DNA from: Candidatus Anaeroferrophillus wilburensis
Lineage (GTDB): Bacteria > Desulfobacterota > Anaeroferrophillalia > Anaeroferrophillales > Anaeroferrophillaceae
Length of the DNA stretch: 64,000 nt
NCBI GenBank assembly: GCA_016934315.1
Contig: JAFGSY010000038.1
Location: 48,009 to 112,008 of the forward strand
Direction of reading: 5' to 3'
In this document: positions 42,550 through 52,690 of the stretch, in pieces
Position numbering within the stretch: the first letter of the stretch is position 1
Layout of the letters: each line of letters begins with the position of its first letter
Made by a program: the position numbers and the translations under genes
Notes under the pieces: generated by a model
Seen by the model: only the letters and a program-made list of their open reading frames with translations
What the model was told of the DNA's origin: nothing
The model's database searches: none

Positions 42550-43779
42550 ATGATTATCGCCAAAATTGAAGAAGCACTACAGGATATCAAAGAAGGAAAA
42601 ATGGTCATCCTGGTGGATGATGAAGACCGAGAAAATGAGGGTGATCTGGTCATGGCCGCCGAAAAGATTACCCCTGAAGCGATTAATTTCATGTCCCGGT
42701 ACGGCCGCGGCCTGATCTGCCTTTCCCTGACCGAGGAGCGGGCCGATTACCTTAACCTGCCGCCCATGGTCCAGGATAACACTTCACACTACCAGACGGC
42801 CTTCACCGTCTCCATTGAAGCCCGCCGGGGGGTGACCACCGGCATTTCCGCGGCAGATCGGGCCAAAACGGTGCTCACCGCCGTTGATGATGCCGCCGGC
42901 CCCCATGACTTGAACCGGCCCGGCCACATCTTCCCTTTGCGAGCCCGTAAAGGCGGAGTTCTGGTGCGTACCGGACAAACCGAAGGTTCCGTTGATCTGG
43001 CCCGCCTGGCCGGTCTCAAGCCTTATGGGGTTATCTGTGAAATCATGAATGATGACGGAACGATGGCCCGCATGCCGGAGCTGCAGGTGTTTGCCGCAGA
43101 ACACGATTTAAAAATAATTTCGATTGCCGAGATCATTGCTTACCGCATGCGCACGGAATCGCTTGTCCACAAGGCGGTGAAAACCAATCTCCCCACCCGC
43201 TATGGAACCTTCGAAATCATTCTCTATGAAAACCAGGTTGACGGCCTGGACCACATGGCCCTGATCAAGGGCAATCTCGAAAGTAATGAACCGGTGCTGG
43301 TGCGTGTCCATTCAGAATGCTTTACGGGTGACACCCTCGGGTCATTACGCTGTGACTGTGCCGATCAGCTGCATACCGCCATGGAGATGATCGAAAAAGA
43401 AGGCCGCGGCGTTATCCTCTACATGCGTCAGGAGGGGCGGGGCATTGGTCTGGTCAACAAACTGCGGGCTTACTGCCTCCAGGAGCATGGCCGGGATACG
43501 GTTGAGGCCAACGAAGAGCTGGGGTTTAAGCCGGATCTCCGTGACTACGGGGTCGGAGCCCAGATTCTTGCCGATCTGGGTCTCAAAGAAATCCGCCTGC
43601 TGACCAATAATCCGAAAAAAATCATTGGCCTCCAGGGATACGGCATCAAGGTGGTTGAACGGGTACCAATGGAGATCGAACCCAACGAAACAAACTTGCG
43701 ATACATGAAAACCAAGTGTGAAAAAATGGGGCACATGATCAGCATTCTCGACCAAGGCGATCCGCAGGACTGCCCATAA
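42550..43779 (+). CDS. ribBA: Bifunctional DHBP synthase / GTP cyclohydrolase II
   Basis: Protein of 409 residues. The N-terminal RibB half (1-200) makes 3,4-dihydroxy-2-butanone 4-phosphate, with the [10 protein letters not shown] metal site. The C-terminal RibA half has the zinc-binding [14 protein letters not shown] and RQEGRGIGL motifs and opens GTP. It is the standard fused form. It lies 67 bp after ribE and 17 bp before ribH. Confidence 0.96.
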   Translation: MIIAKIEEALQDIKEGKMVILVDDEDRENEGDLVMAAEKITPEAINFMSRYGRGLICLSLTEERADYLNLPPMVQDNTSHYQTAFTVSIEARRGVTTGISAADRAKTVLTAVDDAAGPHDLNRPGHIFPLRARKGGVLVRTGQTEGSVDLARLAGLKPYGVICEIMNDDGTMARMPELQVFAAEHDLKIISIAEIIAYRMRTESLVHKAVKTNLPTRYGTFEIILYENQVDGLDHMALIKGNLESNEPVLVRVHSECFTGDTLGSLRCDCADQLHTAMEMIEKEGRGVILYMRQEGRGIGLVNKLRAYCLQEHGRDTVEANEELGFKPDLRDYGVGAQILADLGLKEIRLLTNNPKKIIGLQGYGIKVVERVPMEIEPNETNLRYMKTKCEKMGHMISILDQGDPQDCP

Positions 43780-43796
43780 AACAAGGAGGTTATACT

Positions 43797-44264
43797 ATGA
43801 CACAGTATATTGAGGGAAACCTGCACCAGGGCAGCGCCTACAAGATCGCCCTGGTGGTCAGTCGTTTCAACAGCTTTATCACCGAACGATTGCTGGAAGG
43901 AGCGCTGGATGCTCTGCAACGGCATGGAGTAGCCGGCGATGCCTGTGCCGTCTACCGGATTCCCGGAGCCTTTGAGATTCCCCTGGTTGCCAAAAAACTG
44001 GCCAAAAAGGGAACCTATGACGGCATCATCTGCCTGGGTGCGGTCATCAAAGGAGACACCCCCCATTTTGATTACGTTGCCGCCGAGGTAAGCAAAGGCA
44101 TTGCCCAGACATCGTTGGAAACGGAGCTGCCCATCGCTTTCGGCATCCTGACCACAGCCAACGTGGAGCAGGCCATCGAAAGAGCGGGAACCAAGGCCGG
44201 CAACAAAGGCTGGGATGCGGCCGTTACACTCCTGGAAACCATTGATCTTCTGAAGAACATCTGA
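43797..44264 (+). CDS. ribH: Lumazine synthase
   Basis: Protein of 155 residues that condenses the RibB product with the pyrimidine intermediate to give 6,7-dimethyl-8-ribityllumazine. Motifs [18 protein letters not shown] and [12 protein letters not shown] are present, with the catalytic His in the last. AAGGAGG lies before the ATG. It assembles into capsids in most bacteria. It is followed by nusB. Confidence 0.96.
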   Translation: MTQYIEGNLHQGSAYKIALVVSRFNSFITERLLEGALDALQRHGVAGDACAVYRIPGAFEIPLVAKKLAKKGTYDGIICLGAVIKGDTPHFDYVAAEVSKGIAQTSLETELPIAFGILTTANVEQAIERAGTKAGNKGWDAAVTLLETIDLLKNI

Positions 44265-44294
44265 GTCCCTGACCTTGATGTTACCAATAAAACC

Positions 44295-44738
44295 ATGACC
44301 AGCAATCGACGGAAGGCCAGAGAGTTTTCCCTGCAGATCCTCTATATGTTGGATATCGTTAAGGCCAAGGATTGCCGGTCTGCGATTCAGGCGTTCTGGG
44401 ATCATTTCGGCCAGTCATACGACTGCCTGGCCTTTGCCAATCAGCTGGCGATGGGGGTTACGGAGCACGTCGTGGAGATTGACCAGACCATCGGTCGCTG
44501 TTCCCACAACTGGAAACTGAGTCGGATGTCCTACGTGGACCGCAACATTCTCCGATTGGCTGTTTTTGAACTGCTCTACTGCCCGGATATCCCGCCGAAG
44601 GTTTCCATCAACGAGGCGATTGAAATCAGCAAGCGCTACGGCGACAAGGATTCCGGCGCTTTTATCAACGGCATTCTGGATCAGATCTTCCGCCAGCTGC
44701 AAACCAGTGAGCAGGAAGTCGCTCATCAGCAACCATAG
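44295..44738 (+). CDS. nusB: Transcription antitermination factor NusB
   Basis: All-helical RNA-binding protein of 147 residues that acts with NusE in rRNA antitermination. N-terminal RRKAREFSLQILY and the C-terminal SINEAIEISKRYGD motifs are typical. It follows ribH by 30 bp, the classic ribH-nusB order. Start ATG at 44295. Confidence 0.95.
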   Translation: MTSNRRKAREFSLQILYMLDIVKAKDCRSAIQAFWDHFGQSYDCLAFANQLAMGVTEHVVEIDQTIGRCSHNWKLSRMSYVDRNILRLAVFELLYCPDIPPKVSINEAIEISKRYGDKDSGAFINGILDQIFRQLQTSEQEVAHQQP

Positions 44739-44844
44739 GCAACATAGGGTTGTCCGCGGCGCATGTCAGCACTTATGACAACCTATTCCGGCAATATACC
44801 GGCGGCCCTGAAACCGGGAAATTGTTCATGACAGGCGACAAACC

Positions 44845-44873
44845 TTGACAAAAGCTGCTTTAAACACTATAGT
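44845..44873 (+). promoter_or_regulatory. Near-consensus promoter of the lytic transglycosylase gene
   Basis: Consensus TTGACA (44845-44850), a 17-bp spacer and TATAGT (44868-44873). The expected start is about 44880, right at the first ATG of the gene, so the mRNA may be leaderless. Confidence 0.75.
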
Positions 44874-44880
44874 TCCCTCC

Positions 44881-45549
44881 ATGAATATGATGAACCGAAA
44901 GCGCACCGTGTTCAGCAATCTGGTCATAGCTGCCGCCTTTGTGCTTATTGTTGCGGCAACCTGTCAGATGCCGGCCATGAAGCAGCTCTGGAATCAGCAA
45001 GCCACCGGAATTCAGACGGCTCCACAGGCAAGCAGCATCACCTCTTTGGAGAATGACCGCTGCTCCCTTGATGCTTTCCACCGCCTGATGGTCAACATTC
45101 AACAACAGCGGCAGAGTCTTTCCCCGTCACACACCGCCAGACTGGCCAGATTTATCTGGCAGGCTGGTTATCGGTTTGACTGTGATCCCCAGCTTATTGC
45201 AGCTGTCATCCAGATTGAAAGCAGCTTCCTGAACAGGGCTCACTCCCACAAGGGAGCCCGGGGGCTTATGCAGCTAAGACCGTTTGTGGCCCGGGAGATG
45301 GCCCGCCGGCTGGAAACCTCCTGGGATGGCCCGCAAACCCTACATGATCCGGAAGCCAACATTTTGATGGGCACCTACTACCTGTCATCCCTGATTCGAG
45401 ATTTTTCCGATCTGCCTACAGCTCTGGTTGCCTATAACTATGGGCCGACCTATGTAAGGCGGCAACTCAGAAATGGCCGGCAGCTGCCAACCAGCTATCC
45501 CGCCAAAATACTCTCACTCTACCAGTCTTTTGAAGGGAACCGATCCTAA
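44881..45549 (+). CDS. Lytic transglycosylase (SLT domain) protein
   Basis: Exported or anchored peptidoglycan-cleaving enzyme of about 222 residues. It has a hydrophobic N-terminus (about 10-30), then an SLT domain with the catalytic Glu in IQIESSF and the GARGLMQL motif, and a C-terminal ALVAYNYG segment. An in-frame TTG at 44845 is the -35 box of the promoter and is not used. The ATG at 44881 sits at the expected transcript start; later ATGs at 44887 and 44890 are also possible. Confidence 0.9.
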   Translation: MNMMNRKRTVFSNLVIAAAFVLIVAATCQMPAMKQLWNQQATGIQTAPQASSITSLENDRCSLDAFHRLMVNIQQQRQSLSPSHTARLARFIWQAGYRFDCDPQLIAAVIQIESSFLNRAHSHKGARGLMQLRPFVAREMARRLETSWDGPQTLHDPEANILMGTYYLSSLIRDFSDLPTALVAYNYGPTYVRRQLRNGRQLPTSYPAKILSLYQSFEGNRS

Positions 45550-45717
45550 ATTGGCCTCGTTCAAACGAATAGGCCAACCCCCCAGACCACAATCAACTTC
45601 CGCCGCGGCACCACATCGATTGAAATAACAACGTCATTGAAATAGTCAGTCGGATTTGTTCCTCTACATCGATAGTCAGAGGAGTTTCTAGGAATTACAC
45701 GACGCAGGGAAAGTACG

Positions 45718-46401
45718 ATGGATCGTTTTTTTTACGAGAAATTTATTCGGTTCTGCCAGGATAATCAGGAAAATCTGGATAACATGAAAACCCTGGTGGA
45801 AAGCACCCTCAATACACCGGTGTGCATTTCCATAGCCTCGCCCGACGGGCTACCAATCATTGCGGTGAAACTCTTGCAAAAAGGAAAGATTCGCCACACC
45901 GCTGGAGGCTTTGCCACAATTCCCGCCTCCTTTGATGATGAGCGCATCCGGCTCCTGCCACTGTTTGTCTACGAAACGGAGGCCATTGACGACCGTTTTT
46001 TGAGCTATGAAGCCTGTCATATTGAGCAATTCCTTGATAAAAAAGGGGAGTATGCCAATTATAAGGAGTTTTTCCTTCAGGCTCCCACATCCGATAGTCC
46101 GGAAAAACAAAAACTGGAATACCTGCGCCATGTCTGTCGCCGGGTTCTCATCAACGAACAACCTGCTTTCCCCTTGCTGCATCCGGGAAAAGAGGAAAAA
46201 ACCCTCCGCTCTCTGATCGTCTACCAGCTTGCTGAACGAATCTCCTGGTATTGCAACGCGTTAGAAATGGACCGCGAGATAGTGATCAACGCCCTTATTC
46301 CCACCCTGGAAGGCATGGTAAAGCATGATCCCTTCTATGCTGAGTCAGAGCTGGTGGAATTGTTTCAGCAAACCATGGTATCGTTGACCATGTTCGCCTA
46401 G
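45718..46401 (+). CDS. Hypothetical protein
   Basis: Protein of 227 residues with no family I recognise. It is soluble, without a signal peptide, and helical in the second half. A region around 30-55 (TPVCISIASPDGLPIIAV) resembles a small ligand-binding sensory fold, but this is weak. An AGGGAAAG lies near the ATG. It is alone between the transglycosylase and trmFO on the same strand. Confidence 0.72.
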   Translation: MDRFFYEKFIRFCQDNQENLDNMKTLVESTLNTPVCISIASPDGLPIIAVKLLQKGKIRHTAGGFATIPASFDDERIRLLPLFVYETEAIDDRFLSYEACHIEQFLDKKGEYANYKEFFLQAPTSDSPEKQKLEYLRHVCRRVLINEQPAFPLLHPGKEEKTLRSLIVYQLAERISWYCNALEMDREIVINALIPTLEGMVKHDPFYAESELVELFQQTMVSLTMFA

Positions 46402-46536
46402 CAAAAACGACTACGTGCCCCATCACCCCTTCCCCTGGCAGATGGCGGCTGGAAGGCTGCGGGTGGCAGGCGGAAAGCCCCTGCCCCTTTTCCTGTGAAG
46501 AACATGCCGGCTTATCTATCATCATCCGAGGTTTCC

Positions 46537-47847
46537 ATGCATCTCCCCGTTACCATCATCGGCGCCGGTCTAGCCGGCTGCGAAGCTGCCTGGCAGCTGG
46601 CCAGACACCAGATCCCCGTTACCCTCTACGACATGAAACCGGAAAAATTTTCCCCGGCTCATGGGAATCCTGATCTGGCCGAGCTGGTCTGCTCCAACTC
46701 CCTGCGCTCAGACAGCCCCGAACAGGCGGCAGGTCTGCTGAAACGGGAGATGGAAGAGTGCCACTCGCTGATCATGAAAATTGCCCGTCAGACACAGGTT
46801 CCCGCCGGTTCCGCCCTAGCCGTCGACCGCCAGGCCTTTGCCCACCAAGTAACCGAAGCAATAACCTCACAACCGATGATTACGCTGGTCCGCCGGGAAA
46901 TCAGCCAACTGCCGGCAGAAGCCCTGGTGATTGTTGCTACCGGCCCCTTGACCTCAGAACCGCTGACGGCCTCATTAGCTGGCTTGGTGGGAGAACAGCT
47001 TCATTTTTATGATGCCACCGCCCCGATCGTGGCAGCGGATTCCCTTGATTATGGGAAATGCTTCTGGGGTAATCGCTATCAACCGGAGGACAAGGGTGAT
47101 TATCTCAACTGCCCGCTGACCGAAGAGGAGTATCTGCAGCTGGTCCAGACCATCGCTGACGGCGATCAGGTCCAGGCCCATGTCTTTGAAGATCAAAAGG
47201 TTTTTGAAGGCTGCATGCCCATTGAAGCAATGGTCGCCCGCGGCACCAACACCCTGGCGTTCGGCCCATTGAAGCCGGTTGGGCTGATCAATCCATGGAC
47301 AGGCAGACAACCCCATGCCGTGGTGCAGCTCCGGCCGGAAAATCGGGAAGCCACGATGTTAAACCTGGTGGGTTTCCAGACCCGCCTCTCCTTCGGCTGG
47401 CAGGAAAAGGTCATCCATCTGATCCCCGGACTCGAAGCAGCAACTATCTACCGCTACGGCACCATCCATCGCAACACCTTCATCAATGCACCTCAGATCC
47501 TCAACCGCTGCTTCCAGCACCAGCAGGAACCACGGTTGTTTTTTGCCGGTCAGATCAGCGGGGTTGAAGGCTATATCGAATCGGCGGCCAGCGGCTTAAG
47601 TGTCGGCCTGCAGGCTGCCCTGCTGTTAAAAACCGGCGCCTTCGCACCTTTCCCCGAGACCACAGCGCTTGGCGCTCTGGCAAGCCATATCAGCAACACC
47701 CACAGCAAGAATTTCCAGCCGATGAATATCAATTTCGGCCTGTTTCCTCCCCTGGGTACAAAAATGAAAAAAGCGGCCCGAAAAGCCGCTTATAGCCAGA
47801 GAGCAATGCATGATCTACGCCTCTGGCTGCAGGAATACTCCCTCTGA
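46537..47847 (+). CDS. trmFO: tRNA (uracil-5-)-methyltransferase, folate dependent
   Basis: FAD/folate-dependent enzyme of 436 residues that methylates U54 in tRNA using methylene-THF. It has the N-terminal GAGLAGCEAA FAD motif, the CSNSLRSD site, and FAGQISGVEGYIE near the C-terminus. The ATG at 46537 follows GAGG; an in-frame start 42 nt upstream is not used. It depends on the same C1 donor as MetF. Confidence 0.95.
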   Translation: MHLPVTIIGAGLAGCEAAWQLARHQIPVTLYDMKPEKFSPAHGNPDLAELVCSNSLRSDSPEQAAGLLKREMEECHSLIMKIARQTQVPAGSALAVDRQAFAHQVTEAITSQPMITLVRREISQLPAEALVIVATGPLTSEPLTASLAGLVGEQLHFYDATAPIVAADSLDYGKCFWGNRYQPEDKGDYLNCPLTEEEYLQLVQTIADGDQVQAHVFEDQKVFEGCMPIEAMVARGTNTLAFGPLKPVGLINPWTGRQPHAVVQLRPENREATMLNLVGFQTRLSFGWQEKVIHLIPGLEAATIYRYGTIHRNTFINAPQILNRCFQHQQEPRLFFAGQISGVEGYIESAASGLSVGLQAALLLKTGAFAPFPETTALGALASHISNTHSKNFQPMNINFGLFPPLGTKMKKAARKAAYSQRAMHDLRLWLQEYSL

Positions 47848-47860
47848 AAAGACCAAGCAC

Positions 47861-48745
47861 CTAGGTCAATGGCGTTGTCCGGGTAAAAAACTCAATCAGC
47901 CGTTCCAACTCCTCACCATTATGAAAATCCACCACCAATTGTCCCTGCTGCTTATTTTTGTTTTTCCAATTGAGAGCGACCCTGGTTCCCAGCGCCTGCT
48001 GCAGCCGGCTGCAAAGATCGGCGTCATATAAACAGGATGAAGGGGAGGTTGTCATTTTCTCTTGCTTGACATCACGCACCAGCTTTTCCACCTGGCGAAC
48101 GGAAAGTTGCCTGGCGACGATGCGCTCGGCCAAAGCGGTCTGTTGGTCAACACTATCGAGAGCCAGCAATGCCCGGCCATGTCCCATGCTCAGCTTGCTC
48201 TCCTCCAACATTGCCAGGACCACGGTAGGCAGATGAAGCAAGCGCAACATATTGGTAACCGTAGAACGGTCTTTCCCCAGCGTTTTAGCCACCTCTTCAT
48301 GGTTAAAGTCAAATTCATCGATCAGCCGCTGGTAACCCCGAGCCTCTTCCACCGCATTGAGATCTTCCCGCTGAAGATTTTCAATCAGGGAAACCTCGAC
48401 CGCCTGACGATCATCAAGGGTAAGAACCAGGGCAGGAATCTGATCAAGACCGGCCTGTTGAGCCGCCCGCCAGCGTCGTTCGCCGGCCACCAGTTTATAT
48501 CTCCCGGGCTGAGCCGCAGCCCGCACCAACACCGGCTGGACCACCCCTTTTTCCTTGATTGAATCAGCCAGCTCATGCAACTTCTCAGGATCAAACCGTT
48601 TGCGGGGCTGCTGATCATCAGGATCGATGAATGACAGGGGACACTGAATCAGTTTTTCGCCGGTCGTCTTGTCGGCTGTCGGCAGCAGGGCCCCCAAACC
48701 TTTCCCCAACCCCCTTTTTACCGCAAAATCACGTCTTTCAGTCAT
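47861..48745 (-). CDS. parB: Chromosome partitioning protein ParB
   Basis: CTPase and DNA-binding partition protein of 294 residues. It has the GLGKGLGALLP N-terminus, the ParB box with RPxxQPR and GERRWRA, a helix-turn-helix and a C-terminal dimerisation part. The ATG at 48745 has GAGG. It follows parA by 87 bp on the minus strand. I do not see a perfect parS site nearby. Confidence 0.94.
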   Translation of the reverse strand: MTERRDFAVKRGLGKGLGALLPTADKTTGEKLIQCPLSFIDPDDQQPRKRFDPEKLHELADSIKEKGVVQPVLVRAAAQPGRYKLVAGERRWRAAQQAGLDQIPALVLTLDDRQAVEVSLIENLQREDLNAVEEARGYQRLIDEFDFNHEEVAKTLGKDRSTVTNMLRLLHLPTVVLAMLEESKLSMGHGRALLALDSVDQQTALAERIVARQLSVRQVEKLVRDVKQEKMTTSPSSCLYDADLCSRLQQALGTRVALNWKNKNKQQGQLVVDFHNGEELERLIEFFTRTTPLT

Positions 48746-48831
48746 CTCCACCTCAAAAGCTCTACATCAATCACCAGCAACACTCATGATACTGGCCGCT
48801 AATCCTCTCGCCTAACATACACTGCGATACA

Positions 48832-49641
48832 TCAGGAGGCTTTACTACCCCTGGTGGCTGAACCCACGTGCTGGACATCCTTTTGCTGCTGTAAAAACTC
48901 CTCGGTCAACCTGAAGTAGGCCTGGGCCCCCTTGGAAGATACATCGTACAAGGCGATCGGCTTCCCATGGCTGGGAGATTCGCTGAGGCGGACATTCCGG
49001 GGGATGACCGCGTCATAAACCAGCGTGCCGAAATGCCGGCGAACTTCCTGCTCAACCTGCTGGGCCAGGGTGGTCCGCTGATCCACCATCGTCAATACAA
49101 TTCCCTCTATAGCCAAACGGGGATTGAGGGAATCACGGACTCGATCAACGGTATGCAACAGCTGACCAAGCCCTTCCATGGCATAGTATTCGCTCTGCAG
49201 AGGAATGAGAATGGAGTCCGCCGCCACCAGTGAATTGATGGTCAGCAAGCCCAGAGAGGGGGAGCAGTCGATAATAATAAATTCATACTGCTGCCGCAGC
49301 GGTCTGATCAGATCGGCTAAAACAAATTCCCGTCGATCGAAATGCAGCAGCTCCACTTCCGCGCCAATCAGATCAGGATTGGCCGGAATAATATCAAGGT
49401 GAGCAAAAGGACTTTGCCTGATCACCTCCCGCAACTGAACAAGTCCCAGCAGCGCATGATAGATGGTCAATTGGCCGTCATCGGCGGCATAGCCCACCCC
49501 ACTGGAAGCATTACCCTGGGGATCAAGATCCAGCAACAGGGTCTTTGATTCAGCGATGGCCAGGGATGCTGCCAGATTGACGGCGGTGGTTGTCTTGCCG
49601 ACGCCGCCTTTCTGGTTGGCAATGGAAATTATTTTACCCAT
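48832..49641 (-). CDS. parA: Chromosome partitioning ATPase ParA
   Basis: MinD/ParA ATPase of 269 residues with the deviant Walker A KGGVGKTTT near the N-terminus, LLLDLDPQGN and the IIDCSPSLG Walker B. It partners with ParB in origin segregation. It overlaps the rsmG stop by 8 bp. The ATG at 49641 is the family-like start. Confidence 0.95.
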   Translation of the reverse strand: MGKIISIANQKGGVGKTTTAVNLAASLAIAESKTLLLDLDPQGNASSGVGYAADDGQLTIYHALLGLVQLREVIRQSPFAHLDIIPANPDLIGAEVELLHFDRREFVLADLIRPLRQQYEFIIIDCSPSLGLLTINSLVAADSILIPLQSEYYAMEGLGQLLHTVDRVRDSLNPRLAIEGIVLTMVDQRTTLAQQVEQEVRRHFGTLVYDAVIPRNVRLSESPSHGKPIALYDVSSKGAQAYFRLTEEFLQQQKDVQHVGSATRGSKAS

Positions 49642-50320
49642 CAGGATTCTCGCTTCTGCCAATCACCAGCAAATGTCTCTGCAGATCCAGAAAAGGGATG
49701 GCAACATCAATGCTCTCCATGAGCTGCAGTCTCCCCTGATATCGGGATAAGGCCGCGATAATATTCTTTTGCGATGAAGCGGTGGCGGAAAACACCAGTC
49801 GCCCTCCGGGGACCACCACCTCGCCCGCCACCGGCAGCACCACATCAGGCGCCGACACAGCCCGACTCACCAAGGCTGCAACAGGATGTTTGATCTCCGT
49901 ACTACCATTTCCCGGCTGCAAATGCAAATGGATGACCATCACATTTTCCAGTCCCAGCGTTCTTACAACATGGTGTAAAAAAAATGTTTTCTTGCGCCTC
50001 GCATCCACCAGGTAAAAACGGTGGCCGGGCATAACCAGGGCTAAAGGCAAGCCGGGAAATCCGGCGCCGCTGCCCAGATCGAGAACCGTTCCCTCCACCC
50101 CCCGAAGACCGTGAATGAAAGCCAGGGAATCCAGGAAATGGCGGCTGACCATCTCCAGAGGATCATGGATTGCGGTGAGGTTATAGGTCTTGTTCCAGCG
50201 TTGCAAGGCAGCCAGATAGACGGCAAAAGCCTTTTGTTGATGAACGCCAAGAGAAATACCCAGCTCTTCGGCACCCCGGACCAGAAGCGCAATCGGAGGG
50301 GAAAGATCACTCTTCTTCAT
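49634..50320 (-). CDS. rsmG: 16S rRNA (guanine-N7) methyltransferase
   Basis: SAM-dependent methyltransferase of 228 residues modifying G527 of 16S rRNA. The N-terminus has YNLTAIHDP, and the SAM site is LDLGSGAGFPGLPLA. It overlaps mnmE by 4 bp (ATGA) and parA at its end. Such mnmE-rsmG-parAB order is common near the origin. Confidence 0.94.
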   Translation of the reverse strand: MKKSDLSPPIALLVRGAEELGISLGVHQQKAFAVYLAALQRWNKTYNLTAIHDPLEMVSRHFLDSLAFIHGLRGVEGTVLDLGSGAGFPGLPLALVMPGHRFYLVDARRKKTFFLHHVVRTLGLENVMVIHLHLQPGNGSTEIKHPVAALVSRAVSAPDVVLPVAGEVVVPGGRLVFSATASSQKNIIAALSRYQGRLQLMESIDVAIPFLDLQRHLLVIGRSENPDG

Positions 50321-51699
50321 TTTCCAACACAGAAATTGGCAAAGAGCGTTTCCAGCAAATCGCTGTCCCGACGCTCGCCGGTCAGCTCCAGCAAGGCTCC
50401 ACGAGCCTGATGGAGTTCATCGGCAACCATATCAAGCAGCGGTTGGGAAGTCTCAAGAAGGGTCATGGCACGCTCCAAGGAAACTGCCAGCTTTTCCAGC
50501 TGCTGTTTCTGACGCAGATGACAGACCACCTGCTCCCCCGCCACCTGGGAAAATTCCTGCTCGATGAGCGTCAGCAGGGCGGTTTTCAATGCGGTGATGT
50601 TGGTATGCCGCTGGTGGGCGATACAGGGTATGAGCGGACCATCATGGGAAAGCCATGCCCTGATCTGCGACTCGCTCCAAGCAGCGGGAAGATCGGTTTT
50701 GTTGACCACCACCAGATGGCGACTGGATGTCAAGCGCTGGAACAGTCGTTGATCAGCAACCGTCAGCGGCTGACTCTGATCAATGACCATGATAGCCAGA
50801 TCAGCCTGCTGCAGCCATCTATCGGTCTGGGCAATACCCAGCTGCTCCAGCGGATCAGCCGAGTCACAAATCCCCGCGGTATCGGCCAACTCAACCGCGA
50901 TGCCCGCCAGTTCAAACCGTTCACTGACCACATCCCGGGTGGTTCCGGGGACATCGGTAACAATCGCCCGCTCCCGCTCCAAAAGGGCATTAAGCAGACT
51001 TGATTTGCCCACATTCGGCCGGCCCACCAACACAAGCCGCAAACCGTTCACCAATGATCTGCCCTCCCTATAGGAGGTAATCAATGCTTGGGAACGCTGC
51101 AACAACGTGGCAAGCTCCACCGCCAGCGATATCTTATGGCTCTGCAGGCCCTCCCCAGCCAAACCATCGAGATCAACTTCCAACGCTGCCAGTTGCCGGG
51201 AAAGGGTCTCCTTCATGGCAGCCAGAACCGCTGATAAACCTCCGGCCAGCTGGGTTGCGGCCACCGCCAGTGCCTGTTCGCTATGGGCCGTAATCAGATC
51301 GGCAACGGCCTCCGCCTGCACCAGATCCAGGCGGCCATGGAGAAAGGCCCGACGGGTAAATTCACCCGGTTCCGCCAGCCTGGCTCCCCGGGCCAGCACC
51401 AATGCCAAAATCTTTCTGGTTGCCAGCCGACCGCCATGGCAGTGAATTTCAACCATTTCTTCACGAGTATATGATCGGCCGGCACGCATCCAGACGGCCA
51501 GAACCTGATCAACGGCTTTCATAGATTGGGGATCATGGAGCAGTCCCAGATAGAGATGAAAGGGAATAAAGGGATCGGGAACCGGGGTAAAAAGTTCCAG
51601 GAGGATGGCACGGGCGCAGGGACCGCTCAAGCGCACAATAGCAATGCCGCCTTCCCCGGCCGGGGTTGAAATGGCGGCAATGGTATCACCGGTAATCAT
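50317..51699 (-). CDS. mnmE: tRNA modification GTPase MnmE
   Basis: GTPase of 460 residues acting with MnmG to make 5-carboxymethylaminomethyl-uridine at wobble position 34. It has the N-terminal folate-binding domain, a G domain with GRPNVGKSS and DTAGI, and the C-terminal CVGK motif. MITGDTIAA begins near the ATG at 51699. It overlaps rsmG and follows jag by 12 bp. Confidence 0.95.
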   Translation of the reverse strand: MITGDTIAAISTPAGEGGIAIVRLSGPCARAILLELFTPVPDPFIPFHLYLGLLHDPQSMKAVDQVLAVWMRAGRSYTREEMVEIHCHGGRLATRKILALVLARGARLAEPGEFTRRAFLHGRLDLVQAEAVADLITAHSEQALAVAATQLAGGLSAVLAAMKETLSRQLAALEVDLDGLAGEGLQSHKISLAVELATLLQRSQALITSYREGRSLVNGLRLVLVGRPNVGKSSLLNALLERERAIVTDVPGTTRDVVSERFELAGIAVELADTAGICDSADPLEQLGIAQTDRWLQQADLAIMVIDQSQPLTVADQRLFQRLTSSRHLVVVNKTDLPAAWSESQIRAWLSHDGPLIPCIAHQRHTNITALKTALLTLIEQEFSQVAGEQVVCHLRQKQQLEKLAVSLERAMTLLETSQPLLDMVADELHQARGALLELTGERRDSDLLETLFANFCVGK

Positions 51700-51711
51700 G
51701 GACAAAGCTGT

Positions 51712-52602
51712 TTAGTTATCTGCCGCTTCCGGCTTGCTTTTCTCACGGCGGCGATAGCCATTTTTGGGGTAGATAATAATTTTTTTATATTCCCCTTCTC
51801 CTTTGCTGCGTGAACGCAACTCTTTATCTTCCTGGATGGCCAGATGGACCAGGCGTCGATCATGGGCATTCAAGGCATTGATGGTCACCGGTTTGCGGCT
51901 TTTTTTCGCTTTGGCTCCGAGTTTCAGTGCCAGTTTGCTGATATTATTCTCGTGGCGGGAGCGAAAACCACCGCTATCGACATAAATTCGCCCACCGCGA
52001 ACCCCGTGCAGTTTATTAAGCAGATACTGGAGTGCATCCAGAACCTGTCCTTTTCGGCTGGTTAACACTGGACGTTCATTATTTTCATCTACCACCACAT
52101 GGCAGTCACGACCTTCAAAACGAATCTCTATCGCCCCCACCGCCAGTCCCATCAGGGCGAGAATATCAATCAGGGATTGCTTCACGCCATCCGGGTTGAT
52201 GGCAATGGCAACATCCTGCGTAGCAGCCATAGCAGGCTCGCTGACTGCCGCCGGGATTTCCAGCTGGTCGCCGCTTTCCGCCTGCCACTCCTCATCCGGC
52301 GGCGCTTCAACCGTTCCGACCGCCGCCGGCACAGACGGCTGCATAAGGTCTGCCGCCGGTTTTGGCTGCTCCTCCTTAAGGTCGCTGAAGGCCGAGTCAA
52401 TCAGGTCCTTGACAATATCTTTGCCCTCTTTTTCCCGACGCTTCACCCGGATAATGGCTGATTTACCACCCAATAAGCCGAATATTTTTTTCGAATCCTG
52501 CCTAATCACTTCATAGTCCAGCTCATCTGCTGAAGTATTGAACTGGAGACAGGCCTTTTCCACTGCCTCAGCAACCGTTTTTCCTTCTATATTTTTTTGC
52601 AT
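51712..52602 (-). CDS. jag: RNA-binding protein Jag (KhpB-like)
   Basis: Protein of 296 residues with a Jag N-terminal domain (1-55), a long Ala/Pro-rich linker (60-145), a KH-like domain and a C-terminal R3H domain (near 240-280). Proteins of this family bind RNA and affect cell division and envelope. The linker is longer than in many homologues. It lies between yidC and mnmE. Confidence 0.9.
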   Translation of the reverse strand: MQKNIEGKTVAEAVEKACLQFNTSADELDYEVIRQDSKKIFGLLGGKSAIIRVKRREKEGKDIVKDLIDSAFSDLKEEQPKPAADLMQPSVPAAVGTVEAPPDEEWQAESGDQLEIPAAVSEPAMAATQDVAIAINPDGVKQSLIDILALMGLAVGAIEIRFEGRDCHVVVDENNERPVLTSRKGQVLDALQYLLNKLHGVRGGRIYVDSGGFRSRHENNISKLALKLGAKAKKSRKPVTINALNAHDRRLVHLAIQEDKELRSRSKGEGEYKKIIIYPKNGYRRREKSKPEAADN

Positions 52603-52690
52603 CCAACTCTTCTCCGTAAAACCATTCCTGCTCGGCAGCTGGCTACTGCCGCCACAAGCGGTCCACCGTCAGCACTCGCACGTCACAAGG

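Noticed and set aside
47861..49641. parS site near parAB
   Set aside because: No 16-bp palindrome close to the consensus was found by eye.
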